Assembly: GCF_964355755.1 (NCBI RefSeq) | Contig: NC_092671.1 | Coordinates: forward strand, 22,773,070-22,837,069 | Length of the DNA stretch: 64,000 nucleotides | Direction: 5' to 3' | Source of the DNA: Antedon mediterranea | Taxonomy: Eukaryota; Echinodermata; Crinoidea; Comatulida; Antedonidae | Shown here: in pieces, positions 11,725-23,269 of the stretch | Layout of the letters: each line of letters begins with the position of its first letter | Position numbering within the stretch: position 1 is the first letter of the stretch | Notes under the pieces: model-generated | Told to the model about the DNA's origin: nothing | Database searches by the model: none | What the model saw: only the letters and a program-made list of their open reading frames with translations | Program-made: the position numbers and the translations under genes

Positions 11725-11950
11725 GTATTCGGACAACTACCCCCCTGGACAATTACCACCTGGACAACTACCATCCGGACAATTGCCCCCATAGGACAAC
11801 TACCCTCTAGGACAACTACCCCCTAGCACAACTACCCCCCAGGACAACTACCCTTTTAGGACAACTACCCTCCAAGGACAACTACCCTCTAGCCCAACTG
11901 CTATGCCCCTAGGACAACAACACTCTTTGAACAACCACACCTATACCATG
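11725..11950. repeat. GGACAACTACCCC minisatellite, left arm
   Basis: About twelve units of 15-20 bp, consensus roughly GGACAACTACCCCCTA, degenerating rightwards. The same motif forms the inverted arm at 17400-17620 and the large arrays at 52.9-57.2 kb. Confidence 0.9.
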
Positions 11951-12935
11951 ACACCTACACCCTAGGTTATAATTACGATCTTGTAAAACTTGCTGAACTT
12001 CAAAACATAGGGAGAGAGATTGATCTTAAATGAAAGCTTTTGAATTTTCGCGCCGCGGCTCTAGCCAGCTATGTCCCAGGAGGACACATTCCTTAATAAG
12101 CTGTTTCATAGCGGTAGCTTTAGTATCTAAGGCTGACAGTTTTGTGAATTTGGAAACCCGACTATAATTTATAGGTAGCTGCTGGACCCAAAAAAACGTC
12201 TGGGAGAAGAGAGTCTATATGAAAGCCTTTGCTGATAATACAGTATTATTGAGATGTAGACGGAAATATGTAAAATCTTGTTCAATAAATAATAACTTCG
12301 TTTTTGCTGTCAACCAGGCCGGTATTATAATAAGTCACTGTCAAATAATCATTCGATAATGGTCAAAACTTTATTTTGGCTCTGTCAACATAAAGGGAGG
12401 TATTTACAATGACTTTCTTTTGACTGTCAATCTAGGCCAATGTTATAATAATATGCCGTCAGATATTAAATCATTGAAACAGTCCTACTAAATTTTTTTT
12501 TGGTTATCATATGCCGTGGTGGGGTCCAATCAATTATCGTCAGAAGGTGAACAATCAGTCTAGGTAGCAGCAGCAGATTATTAGGAACGCCTGCTCCATT
12601 AATTAATCCAGAAAAAGGTTTGTACATTATCTATTTGTTTATTAGCCTTCTCATAACACAATTATATTTTCTTTAAAAAAAAGGTTTTATAAGTGGTTTC
12701 AACATTTATGATAGTAATGTCACAGTTCTGTGTCTGGACGCAAGTTCATAGACCTACTAGTTATATTATTCATATTAACTGATACTTACTCTTCATTTAC
12801 CGTAAAGTTCAGTTTTAATGAAATATATAATATAAATTGGCTTCGTAACAACTAATTAGTGTTGAAAAGGTTAGTTTTTTGGTGATAGGTGAAAATGACA
12901 TGTAACTTCGTAATCAATTTATTTTTTTTTGTATA

Positions 12936-13290
12936 AAGGCCCAATTACACTATGACGATAACGACGGACGATAAATATATAGCATGCATTTTTGTTACAT
13001 AAACCAAAAGAAATTAGAAAGGTTTTCGTTCTAGACCTATAGGATAATCATTTATGCTGTCTTTGATAAAAATAATGTTTTTCAAATTCCAATCAAATGA
13101 CGTCATGATAAATAAAAACAATAACATCGCTGTATTGTCACGATATTATTGGTCTTACTAATCATGACGTCATTTGATTGGACGTGTGAAAATATAATTT
13201 TCATCAAAGTAATTGTTTATATTTCTTTTGGTTTATGTATTAAAAATGCACATTTGTCTATTTATCGTCGATCGTTATCGTCCTGGGCCT
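12936..13290. mobile_element. MITE with GGCCC ends, copy 1
   Basis: The left end AGGCCCAATTACACTATGAC with GATAACGACGGACGATAAAT is mirrored at the right by TATTTATCGTCGATCGTTAT followed by GTCCTGGGCCT. The internal half-palindromes contain CCAATCAAATGACGTCAT and its inverse near 13155. A related copy lies at 22508-22822. No coding capacity. Confidence 0.8.
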
Positions 13291-13589
13291 TATGCTGTAA
13301 ATGTTCAATTAATTGATCATTCCGATTTTATTAGTTGGACGCTTGCACAGTTGCTATCTAATCGTTGTTGTGTAATATCATTTCGAACCATATTAAAATC
13401 ATAAAGAGATTCATATTCCTTAACATGTGGCTGTGCATGGAAGTCCGGTCTACAAAAACTCGGGCCCGGGATCATTGTTATTGGGCCTGAAAGTGTTGGG
13501 GAATTCATAATTATACTTAATATTATATTTATATATATATATATATATAATTATATTATTATACAATTGAAAGCAAAACCCGTTGAATC

Positions 13590-14680
13590 TCAAATCATTA
13601 GGACTAGAAATTTGGCTTATCAATCAAATAAATACTTTCGTTCAAAATGAAACTCCACCCTAAATAATCAAAAGATTGAACTCGAAAACGGACCGTTTTT
13701 TTTTTTATTGGGTATGTTGAAACATTTCAATATTAATTATGGTATTGATCAGTGGCTATAGAGGCGTAAAAACCCTTGGTCAATATCATGTAAAATGCAC
13801 TGTCATTATTAAGACTGCAAAATTGGGCTTATCAACAAATAAATACTTTCGTTCAAAATGTAAAATCAAGGCTGAAAAATTGGGCTTATCAACAACAAAA
13901 TATTTTATTATTAGATGCGATAACATCAAGGATAATCAGTATAATTATTAATAATAGCCACTGTTACTAGTGTTATTCTACATGCTAAAGTAAATAAAAA
14001 TCCACTAGAAAACAAACAAGTCTGAATGTTATGCTTATTAGCCATGTTATGTTTGTTACTGTAGGCCTATGATTGTTTGCAATGTCCACATATTATTTCC
14101 GTGGGCATATCCATAGTGTATCACTCACAAAAAAGACGTGTGAGGTTCTTTCTTTAGATTTTGAAGAATGATTTGTGTTACAGGTTGACACATGAGTCAA
14201 ATGCTCAAGATATCGGCTAACGCCATGGGACCCTTGGCTTATCAATGAATAATAAATACAGTACTACTTTCGTTCAAATGAAATCGGAATCTGACCGTTT
14301 CATTAAATTGGGTGTGATTAGGCCTAAACATATAATAATTTATTAAAAAGGTACAATAAAAACAAATGCATCAGAGGCGTAAAGAACCCACGGTCAATAT
14401 CATGTAAAATGTATATGGTATAAGCACTTAGGAAGGGGTCATTATTATTAAACTGGAAAATTCGGCTTATCAACAAATAAATACTTTCGTTTAAAATGCA
14501 AAATAAGACTGCAAAATAGGGCTTATCAACAAATAAATACTTTCGTTCAAAATGTAAAATAAGACTGCACAATTGGGCTTATCAACAAATAAAATACCTT
14601 TTTTTCAAAATGTAAAATTAAGACTGGAAAATTGGGCTTATAAACAAATAAATACTTTTTTTCAAAATGTAAGAAAACAT
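13590..14680. repeat. TTATCAACAAATAAATACTTTCG tandem/dispersed minisatellite
   Basis: The core GGCTTATCAACAAATAAATA, followed by CTTTCGTTCAAAATG, appears at about 13612, 13825, 13883, 14233, 14463, 14519, 14576 and 14635. The last four are in tandem with a period of about 57 bp. The accompanying block GGTCAATATCATGTAAAATG occurs twice (13777, 14391), showing a larger duplication. It lies inside the 5.9-kb foldback. Confidence 0.85.
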
Positions 14681-15406
14681 TTTTTAAATATAATCCTTAA
14701 GCTCTGTCTATACTATCAAACTAAATATGATGTGACCATATTATATAGACATGACGATGTCATATCACTACGATATTCGGGCATATCACTACCATATTTG
14801 GGCACATCACACTTTTTTTGTTAAACTAGTTGGGACAGTGTAGACACAGAACTATGTGTTCGAAACATAAGTCGGAATTGGACTGACGCGATTGATTTAA
14901 TTGGGTATTTTTATTAATGTAATGATTCATTAAAAACCGATACGCGTTTTGTATTGATCAATGGTGCAAAAAAAACCTGAGAAATAATGTTATAACGCGA
15001 TTTGGTGATTGCTTAGCAATAATACAACCCATACTATTATTATAAATACCTATTACAAATCCATTCATATAACTTTTCATCGCAAACCGAAAATGTATAA
15101 ATGTTATTCTACAGACAGTAATTATATATTCAAAAGCCATATTATTATTATTATTATCAATACCTAAATGCGATAGTAATAACCACATAAACATACATTA
15201 ATTCCCAATACAAGTGTGTGCGTTTAAATCTAGAAAGAAACGACTGTGCTGACAGGCCAATGACATAAATCACAAGTAAAGTCCCAATTGTTCACTTGCG
15301 TTTTGATTGGCCGACCTATTATATTAGATTAATGAAGACTGTTCTTACAACTGTCCAGTCAAAAAGTTACGCGGCGTTTTTTGTAAGAAATATTTCTTGT
15401 TTAATA

Positions 15407-15443
15407 CTAGATGGTACGCTCGCTTCGCTTGCGTACCATCTAG
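15407..15443. repeat. perfect hairpin CTAGATGGTACGC
   Basis: A 13-bp stem CTAGATGGTACGC and its inverse enclose an 11-nt loop, TCGCTTCGCTT. The hairpin follows a T-rich leader containing GCGTTTTTTGTAAGAAATAT that also occurs without the hairpin near 7228. This layout resembles the terminal hairpins of the satellite modules elsewhere in the window. Confidence 0.85.
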
Positions 15444-15499
15444 GTCGTGTCCACAGATGATTCTCGAATACACAGTAATTTCAGTGTAAAAAATGTACG

Positions 15500-16440
15500 T
15501 ACCGCAGGGCTATAGTACATTTTCGTTTACAGAAACGAATAAATAGATACGATGATTTATATTTAAAATTAGCACCCTAGTCCAATTTTTGTATTTGAAC
15601 TCATTTAAACAAACCCAATTTGTGTTTTGTATATAATATAACATTAGAGTTGAGGGATGGGGAAGAGGATGGAAGAACAATTTTTAAATATATTCTCTTT
15701 CCACTCAGTAACGAAATATTGTTTTAAATGTTTTATAGGCCTATCAATAATATACCACTAAACACAGTAAAACATTTACGATTTATAATATACACCACTA
15801 CGACGTTTATATTTTTTTTACAATTATTAATTAATACAACCGCTGAGAAGCAACTGTCAGTAATCTACCCACAGTCACAGTAATAAATGTTCTTTTAAGA
15901 CAATTTCGATTCAAATGGCGACCAAAAATGGTTAATACGTACAGTATTTACAATATTGTCAAAGTATTGCAATACTATAAGTTTGATTCTCCAAGGGCCT
16001 ATAAATTTCCCTACTTGTGTTAAACCAAGGGCTCATAAATTAATAAACGTATATTAAATCTATCAAAATAGTATTTTTAAAGAAAATCGGCCCGTCTTCA
16101 ACATTATGATACTGTACTCGAGCTGTTCAACCGGTTTTCAGCTATTAAAAACAATTATCGTAGGAGGAGATAGGAAAATGCAAAATATCCTCGTATTATT
16201 GTATGCAGGAATCCATTAGACAGTGTATACCACAATCGGAAAACGCCCCTATTTGGGGAAAATCGTTGAACCTAAATTTGTTTTAATTGACTTTAATTTA
16301 ATAACTAATTATCAAACTAAATTTAATTAGTAATGAATTTTGCCGTTACGTAAATTTATATATAGATGCGTATCGTCAGCAGTTATTATACATTAAACGA
16401 GAATCAATCAAATTATTAAAACGTATTCCAATCTTGAAAA
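15500..16440 (-). repeat. dispersed repeat C, copy 1 (inverted)
   Basis: Read on the minus strand this matches 58370-59475: the words TTTGGGGAAAATCG, CTCCTCCTACGATAATTG, AACCGGTTGAACAGCT, GGGCCCTTTGAGAATAAAC-like text and GTTACTGAGTGGATAAAG-like text occur in the same order. No coding sequence was seen. Confidence 0.8.
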
Positions 16441-16699
16441 ATAAAGGGGTGGGTTTATTTTATTCTTGTGTGACATGAAGATGCCGTATATAAATCTAGT
16501 AACATACAGTTTACCTAGCTGCACCAGTCAATCAAAGAGTCTTTCATTTAAGATCAATCTCTCTCCCTATGTTTTGAAGTTCAGTAAGTTTTACAAGATC
16601 GTAATTATAACCTAAGGTGTAAGTGTGGTTGTTCAGAGAGTGTTGTTGTTCTAGAGGGGTAGTTGTCCTAGGGGCATAGCAGTTGGACTAGAAGGTAGT

Positions 16700-17399
16700 T
16701 GTAAGATAGTGGGACTGGAGCAGCCCCTTAATATCGATAAAATTGGCCCGATTTTGTTCTCTCTTTTCTTTTTCAAAACAAATGTTTTACCGTAAGAGCT
16801 TATGTTATATGATGGAATATTGGTTTGGCTGTTACTACTTCATAGAAGAACTTTAATTGATTTGTTTTTGACAGTTTATCCCCACTCCTGAGAAAATAGC
16901 ATTTTTAGAACCTAAAGAATAATTATCCATGATGTGTATATGACTTAAACATTTCTAATTATTTAATTTAATTCCAATTCGTATTCTAGCAAAGAACCTC
17001 CTAATGTTACTTTACATTAAAAAAACCTACACTATTAATCAATTGATTACATTACACGATTTGAAAATCAATCTCTCCCCCACCCCACACCTCGTTTGAC
17101 AGGTTCATACATTTCTTAGTCTTCCTATAATGAAAACATTAGCTAACTGCGCCAATTGAGGAAATCGTTGTTCATATTTTGTCCTAGAAGTTTTAAACAA
17201 AATAGATATCGCTACACTTATTACAAAATAGACTAAAAATCTTAGGTACATACGTCGATATTTTAATAATTTCACGTCAAATATTGTTAAATGTTAAATG
17301 TATGGTGTGGTACAACGCCCTCGTAGTCCCCTCTTCCCACACAATTTGATTTTACAATACAATTGGCAACAAAAGAAGCAGCTTGTTAATGTGTTTACC
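16700..17399. other. unassigned insertion splitting the right minisatellite arm
   Basis: About 700 bp of AT-rich DNA separates the two parts of the right arm of the 5.9-kb foldback, whereas the left arm is continuous there. It is therefore probably a later insertion. No inverted ends or coding sequence were identified. Confidence 0.45.
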
Positions 17400-17630
17400 A
17401 ATTGTAGTTGTCCAAAGCTGTAGTTGTCCTATGGGTCAATTATAATTTTCCTAGTGGGTAGCTAGAGGGTAGTTTTCCTAGGGGGTAATTGTCGTAGGGG
17501 GTAGTTGTCCTAGGGGGTAGTTGTCCTAGGGGGTAAGAGGGTAGTTGTCCGGGGGGTAGTTGTTCTAGGAGGGTGATTGTCCGGGTGGTAGTTGTCCAAA
17601 GGGGTAATTGTCCTAGACCCCATTAGCAAC

Positions 17631-18172
17631 TCTGCACGCACAGATTTTTAAGTTCGCCAACTTGGTAATAATATAGACAATACTCACACAGATAATACAA
17701 CTGAATAACCGATACTTGAGGTATAACAATAATGTAACTAACTATGTAACAAAGCAAACAGTAACATTCGTAAAGGGAACAACAACGAGAGGTCTCGTAT
17801 GGAGCGCCGGAACGCCGTACGTGATATAAATAAAGCTTTCTGTTTTTCGTTTTCTTTTTTACAAATATCAATCAATAATTATATTTTAATACTTTCATAT
17901 TCTTATTTTTTTTCAGAACTATCCCTATCATCAATCTGTTGTTTGCTACGAACCACCTGTTAAATGAAGACATCAAGACTGGTAATTGAGGTTAACATGC
18001 TAGGGGCCCCAAATTAAGCTCTTGTTCTGAATCAAAGAGGCACAAAGGTAATGTTAATGCGAGTTTGGCATAGAGAACTTAACAGTGTGGTGTGTTGACT
18101 ACGAAAGACTGAAAGCAATTCAGATTAATATGAAAGGATGTGGCTAAAAATGAATATTAATAACAAACCTTT
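17631..18172. other. unassigned spacer
   Basis: AT-rich DNA between the 5.9-kb foldback and the non-LTR relic, with no supported feature. Confidence 0.4.
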
Positions 18173-19440
18173 TTGTATTGCTGTTTTATATTTCTCGTCG
18201 AGGGAGTTAACCAAGAGTTGACTGCAAAATTATATAATCAATTCTTATTAGAAATCTTAAAGATAGAAAATATTAACGAAGAGGATGACCCCTCTATCCT
18301 CATAATAGGCGATCTTAATGGTCGGATAGGCAATGCAATTGTAAATGGTGATAGAACTTTGAATGGAACAAATCTACTATTATCTACTATTATAGTATTG
18401 CTGCCTGCAGATTTGCAGAAGGGAAAAACACCTATATGGCCTTCCTGGACTTTGACAGTGTATGGCGAGAAGGGCTACTAAAAGCTATATGGAACTGTGG
18501 TATACCAATATCTAGGAGTGCTAATATCAAGAAATTTATGTGAACATCCGCATATTGACAATGTTGTTAAAAAGGGTAATAGATTAGTTTCATATGTTAA
18601 ATCTATAATTCTGTTTGGACCGGAGGGTCCAATTCAGATATTGAGAGACTGGAACGGCTTCAAATGCAGAGGGCACTATATATTTTAAAAGCACCAGTGT
18701 ATACACCCAAAGTGGCCTTATATGGAGATTTAGGATGGATACCCTTAACCGTATCTTATAACATATTACAACTAAAATTCTTTGAACGTTTAGTCGGGTT
18801 AAATGAGAAACGATGGCCCAACCTATTGTACAAGACTATGCTTAATTACAACACAGAAGAATTACGGTTTAAATTCCTTAGTTGTGTACGAACCACTTTC
18901 TGTAGATTTGAATGCATGCATATTTTTAACAATGTTATTAAAAATCACACTACGGAAAATTGGTTTAATTTACTGAAACAAAATATTTTAGATAATCAAT
19001 GGTCAGAGGACCTCGAATCTAAATCGTCGCTATCTTCTTATGCAATGTTAAAATCAAAGCCGAATCTTACTTGATAAAACAAATTTTAAATGTGTCCGTG
19101 TCAAATGATGGTCTCTGTTCAATATGTAACTCTGGAAATATAGAGGACATATCTCACTTTTTATTTAGTTGTGATGCATTACAATGTGTAAAAGAAGAAC
19201 AGCTAAATATACTTAAACGAGACTTAATTTATCATAGTTAGTTATATATCGAGTTAGATGTTTGGGAAACGTTCTGCACCAGTAACAATGACAAAAAAAT
19301 GTTATATGTTCTGGAGAAGGATACACTTCCCCTCAGTAATAATGTTCTATTGTGTCTTGACAAATTTTGTATAGTATATCGAACAAGATCATGGAAAATA
19401 CGAAACAATCTTATACAACTCGCAGATAGCATGTGATGTT
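18173..19440 (+). pseudogene. internally deleted non-LTR retrotransposon relic
   Basis: Plus-strand fragments keep the order of a retroposon ORF but are fused by deletions and frameshifts. An endonuclease piece comes first (ILIIGDLNGRIGN, about 18300-18340). A reverse-transcriptase piece follows (TYMAFLDF, VWREGLLKAIWNCG, about 18430-18500). Then come the thumb with YQYLGVLISRN (about 18500) and a C-terminal region ALYGDLGWIPLTVSYNILQLKF (18715-18785). A zinc-knuckle-like end, CSICNSGNIEDISHFLFSC, lies near 19115-19175. The catalytic palm is gone. The family looks distinct from the CR1-like copies nearer the window start. Confidence 0.8.
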
Positions 19441-19833
19441 TTTGTTTTGTTGCGGTATAGACATCTTTTTATTTTGAGTTTTTAATATTACTATTTTTAA
19501 AATTTGGTACAATATTTTTCAGATATTACTGTACTACTTGAAAATTGTTTGTATTTCTTTCCTTTTCAACTCATTGTATATTGTATAAGTGACGTACGAC
19601 TACGATAGCGATCGAGTCGCCGGTTGACTAGTTTTATTTTGTATCTGTTGAATGTCTATCTGTATATGGAACGCACCGTGTATGAACGGGTGTCACCGTT
19701 GTAAAGGTGTAGTTTCAATAAATTATGACATCGGACGTGTGCTGGACACTCCCATTTTATTACATTTCAACTTTATATATTTTTACATTTCGAACAACGT
19801 TGAGTTCGAGAACCTATTTGAAAGTACTGAAAG

Positions 19834-19868
<35 letters not shown>

Positions 19869-20170
19869 GATATTTACACGTTGTACAATTTGTACACTTT
19901 AAGTTTTGAAGTTATTGTTTTTAAAACTCAATGAGGATATTTGCTCTCTATTTTAGGTGAGTGATATGCATACTTTTATCATTATTTTGGGCAGACTTGA
20001 TGCCTGATCTAATACCTTTAAATTAAGTTTTGTATTGCATTGTTTTAGTTGTTTTAGTATTTAGACTGTACTGTGTGATTTAGTTGATCTTTTAATTTTC
20101 CATTGTGCTATCACAATGGTAGTATTGTTGCTTTCCATACCGTAGTGTTTTATTTGAAAAGTTACGATTA
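19441..20170. other. possible 3' tail of the relic and (TA)n microsatellite
   Basis: GTTGTAAAGGTGTAGTTTC followed by AATAAA near 19719 may be the 3' end of the retroposon. A (TA)n run fills 19834-19865. Nothing else is supported. Confidence 0.35.
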
Positions 20171-20174
20171 TTTT

Positions 20175-20360
20175 ATTTGTTTTGGCCTTCACGATCGATC
20201 GAAAGTTGGTGAATCAAAGATGAAAAATGAAAATATCATGCTGGTTTTTATAGCGGGCTGCTTAAATTATTGAAATCCATTTCACATTTAATACCGTTTT
20301 TAGACGAAAACAATTATCGCAATAGGCATAGGCCTATATAGTATGTAATTTGACATAAAA
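20175..20360 (+). repeat. dispersed repeat D, copy 1
   Basis: TTGTTTTGGCCTTCACGATC, TTTATAGCGGGC and TTTAGACGAAAA..TTATCGCA match 47195-47395 on the same strand, with moderate divergence. Confidence 0.75.
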
Positions 20361-20999
20361 TGCAGTTTGTGACATTAAATTAAATCGAAAAAAAAATATA
20401 TATACTAGTAATAAAATAAATATAAATAATATAAATAATATTAAATATAATCCCTCAAGAAAATTGTAATTCTTAAATTATTATTATTCACTCACATTTA
20501 CTTAGTAATTATTTATTAATGAATTAATATAATTACAGTAAATAATTGATGGCAAGGATCTTGCACCACAATTCTGTTATTCTAAGATCATTTACATAAA
20601 ACATAATACACAACATAAATGAAATAAAAGTTAAAAAAAAAAACATCATTTCCTATCAATTTATTGTTTTTCATCAGCATAAAGCGATAAGTATGTTTAA
20701 CATGTTTGTTATACATTTACATGTCTTTTTTAATTATTCGGTTATTACCACCAGTACATATGAATTGCAAATCAATCTCGTGAAGATTGCAAGCATGACA
20801 TTGACACTCTGTCTATTTGGTAATAAATATCACCATTGGGATATGAAATTGTTTTTTTTTCTCGTAGGAATTACAAATAATTTAAGTAAATCGCTTTTGT
20901 TTTAAGCTCATATTATAATTAACATCATTTGTGATGTTGTCAACAGCAATGTCGATGCATTCAAAAAGGGGGATATTAGTGAACAACTAACAACATCAA
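20361..20999. other. unassigned AT-rich region
   Basis: No supported gene. A 70-codon open frame at 20693-20905 shows no family features. Confidence 0.35.
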
Positions 21000-22201
21000 A
21001 CGACACAATACATTTATTCGAAGTGTCAACATTTTGGATTTACTTCACAAATGAGAACGAATCAGTCGCCACATATTGTGTAGGTAATACTGGAAGAAGT
21101 AATACACACAAAAATGTTGCAAGATTATAATTAAAAGTAAAAAAAATTAAAACCAATTTGGGAGGACAAGGTTTGTGCATCTTAGGTAAGCCATACATTC
21201 TAGCCGGTTGTGATACATTTTCTTATATATTACTTGATAAATTTTCCCTTAATTTTTTAATTGTCTCAAGAGTCTTTGTAAATGTTCTCTCTGGTGGTCA
21301 GTCTGTCTAATTAGAGCTTGTCAAGAAGGTATTTACCATCTATTGTTCGTAATTTGTACCAATTGATTTGACATAAAGAACTTTATACACAATTTCAAGT
21401 TTCTGTTCTGAGATAATATGAGTATAACTGTCACATTAATCTGATTTAAAACATGATGTGGTCGTTCTTTGGATGTGAATTCACATTTAATATTTTCAGT
21501 TTCTTAAACAATGGTTCTGAGCTTGAATACGTATGTAGGCCTACAGAGATGTAGTAAGGCCAGAGTTAAAGGTAAATCATTATAGTCACATTTGGAAATA
21601 AATTGCATTAGGTCAAATGAAATGAAATACTGCCCTTCTTTTCCATGGAGTTTGCAAAGATGGAGGTGGAACAATTTTCCAGGAGAAAAAAGAACTTTAT
21701 TTACAAGCATGCTAAATACATTATCATCTCACCAGAGTGTTTTTCTCTCAATTTTCCAACGCAATTAATATGAGAGTTCTTTTTGGATAAGCTACATTTT
21801 ATAGTAGGAAAAAGAAATTTACCAAATAGTGTGGGCCTACAAAAATGCTGAATACTGCCCTTCTTTCCCATAGAGTTTGGAAAGACGCAGGTGGGAAAAT
21901 TTTCCAGGAGGAAAATCATTTTATTTACAAAATAGTGTGGGCCTACAAGCATGATGAATACATTATCACCTCACTAGAGTTTCCTCTCAATTTTCCAACG
22001 CCATTAATGTGAGAGTTCTTTTTTTTTCAGCTACATTTTTCAGAAAGAAAGAGAACCTTATTTATAGTGTGGGCCTACAAACATGCTAAATGCATTATCA
22101 TCTCAATTGAGAATTTGTTCTTCTCTCAATTTTCCAATGACATTAATGTGAGAGTTCATTCTGCATCTGCTACTGTGAGACAAGATTTCAAACCTGAAAA
22201 T
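21000..22201 (-). other. probable 3' UTR of the SETDB1-like gene
   Basis: This is sequence directly after the stop codon in transcript sense. Possible AATAAA signals on the minus strand lie near 21923, 21690 and 21012, so the true end cannot be fixed. Most of 21600-22165 is a short tandem repeat (annotated separately). No open reading frame with recognisable similarity was seen. The assignment as UTR is inferred from position only. Confidence 0.45.
21600..22165. repeat. about 230-bp tandem repeat, three degenerate copies
   Basis: Blocks containing ATACTGCCCTTCTTT, TTTTCCAGGAG, TTTATTTACAA, GTGGGCCTACAA and CTCTCAATTTTCCAA recur three times with small gaps. The last copy is shortened and ends just before the SETDB1 stop codon. 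Each full copy brings a minus-strand AATAAA-containing word, so the repeat could offer alternative poly(A) sites. That last point is inference. Confidence 0.75.
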
Positions 22202-22319
22202 CTACAGCAAACGTCCTCTGCAGTCCACAGATCCACAATAACAATATAGTGTCTTGTTTGCTACACTGCCAACTTCATATCCATAATCCCAAGTAAGTTC
22301 AGTTCCTGCTCGTATGTTT
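22202..22319 (-). CDS. SETDB1: SETDB1-like H3K9 methyltransferase, terminal exon (end of SET and post-SET)
   Basis: This is the terminal coding exon on the minus strand. The acceptor AG lies at 22321-22320 after a T-rich stretch, and the exon supplies one base to complete a Gln codon. It then encodes [25 protein letters not shown] and [13 protein letters not shown] followed by TAG (22204-22202). ELTWDYGYE is the conserved SET segment lining the active site and lysine channel. CYCGSVDC is the post-SET zinc-binding CxCx4C cluster, and RGRLL is the usual SETDB1 C-terminus. The length after the SET core equals that of known SETDB1 proteins, so the C-terminus looks complete. WDYGYE resembles SETDB2, where human SETDB1 has WDYNYE, but the CRGRLL ending is SETDB1-like. 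The preceding intron is about 24.4 kb and holds the macrosatellite. Confidence 0.93.
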
Positions 22320-22507
22320 CTATGAAACAAAACACAACATATTTAATGGATTTGAAATTTGTCATTTTGAAACTTGAAAAAAAAAAATGGCACTAAACTT
22401 GTTTTAACCCAGCAACTTAATTTCAACTGGCCATATGCTGATGTCACAACATCCGATAGCAAACATTCTTACATTAATTCATATCTAAAATTCAACAGCT
22501 AAGGTTT

Positions 22508-22822
22508 AAGGCCCATTCACACTAGGACGATAAAATAGAAGATAAATATGCATTTTTCCTACATAAAACAAAGCAAAAAGTTTCATAAAAAAACTATAGG
22601 ATAGCCATCTATGCTGCCATTTTTGAAAATAATGTTTTCACACATCCAATCAAATGATAATTAGTTAGAGAATTTTTTGATTTTATTAAATATGACATCA
22701 TTTGATTTGAATTTAAAAATATCATTTTCAGCGTAAGTGGTTATACTATTTTCTAGAAACTTTCAAATTTCTTTTGTTTCATGTAAGAAAAATGTATGTT
22801 TATCCAGTGTGTCGCAACCTTA
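22508..22822. mobile_element. MITE with GGCCC ends, copy 2
   Basis: Diverged relative of the element at 12936-13290. It shares AGGCCCATTCACACTAGGAC, GATAAATATGCATTTTT, AACTATAGGATA, a central CCAATCAAATGA with its inverse, and a mirrored end CCAGTGTGTCGCAACCTT. It lies in the last SETDB1 intron just upstream (in transcript sense) of the terminal exon. Confidence 0.7.
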
Positions 22823-22889
22823 AATCATAAGGGTCACTTTTCATTCTGAAGAGCTGTATAAATGAAATCACCACCCGAAAGGGGACAAA

Positions 22890-23268
22890 TTGCCAACTTT
22901 TCTAGATCAGGATAGGAAGCGTTTTCGAGATATAAGGGGTCAAAGTTCAAAATTGACCAATTGTCAAAGTCATTTTCCAGCAATATCATCTGTTACACTG
23001 AATATAAATGTATATCTTGGGAACAATTTGCTCATATTTTTAATTCTCTCCGACCTGCCGTTACTTAGATATAGCGAAAAGAGGTCAAAGGTCAAAATTG
23101 CTAAAAATGGGTTTTTCGGTCAATTTTACAAAGAAAGTTCTGTTAGAGCTAATATAAATATATACATTGTGAAAAATTTGACACCAAAATTATCTCACTA
23201 TACGTCCAGTATTTCCAGAGATATACCATGTTTTATAAAAAAAATAACGTATTTTTGAACTTTTTCAT
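22890..23268 (+). repeat. DR1-motif repeat, about 155-bp units
   Basis: Diverged tandem units with GGTCAAAGTTCAAAA, AGAGGTCAAAGGTCAAAATT and ACTGAATATAAATGTATA. They belong to the family at 38.1-40.5, 42.4, 43.6 and 60.8-61.4 kb. The macrosatellite starts directly after it. Confidence 0.75.
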
Positions 23269-23269
23269 C

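Larger units (their letters stand above)
11725..17620. mobile_element. 5.9-kb foldback element with minisatellite inverted arms and 10-bp target duplication
   Basis: The perfect direct repeat CATTAGCAAC flanks the element (11715-11724 and 17621-17630). The left arm (11725-12036) begins with tandem GGACAACTACCCCC-like units and passes into ATTATAACC-containing sequence with GAACTTCAAAACATAGGGAG. The right arm has the same order inverted (16540-16700 and 17400-17620), split by about 700 bp of other DNA. Tandem-repeat arms recall Drosophila FB and sea urchin TU foldback elements. The interior holds older elements (a MITE at 12936-13290, a second minisatellite, dispersed repeat C) and no recognisable transposase. 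Confidence 0.82.
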
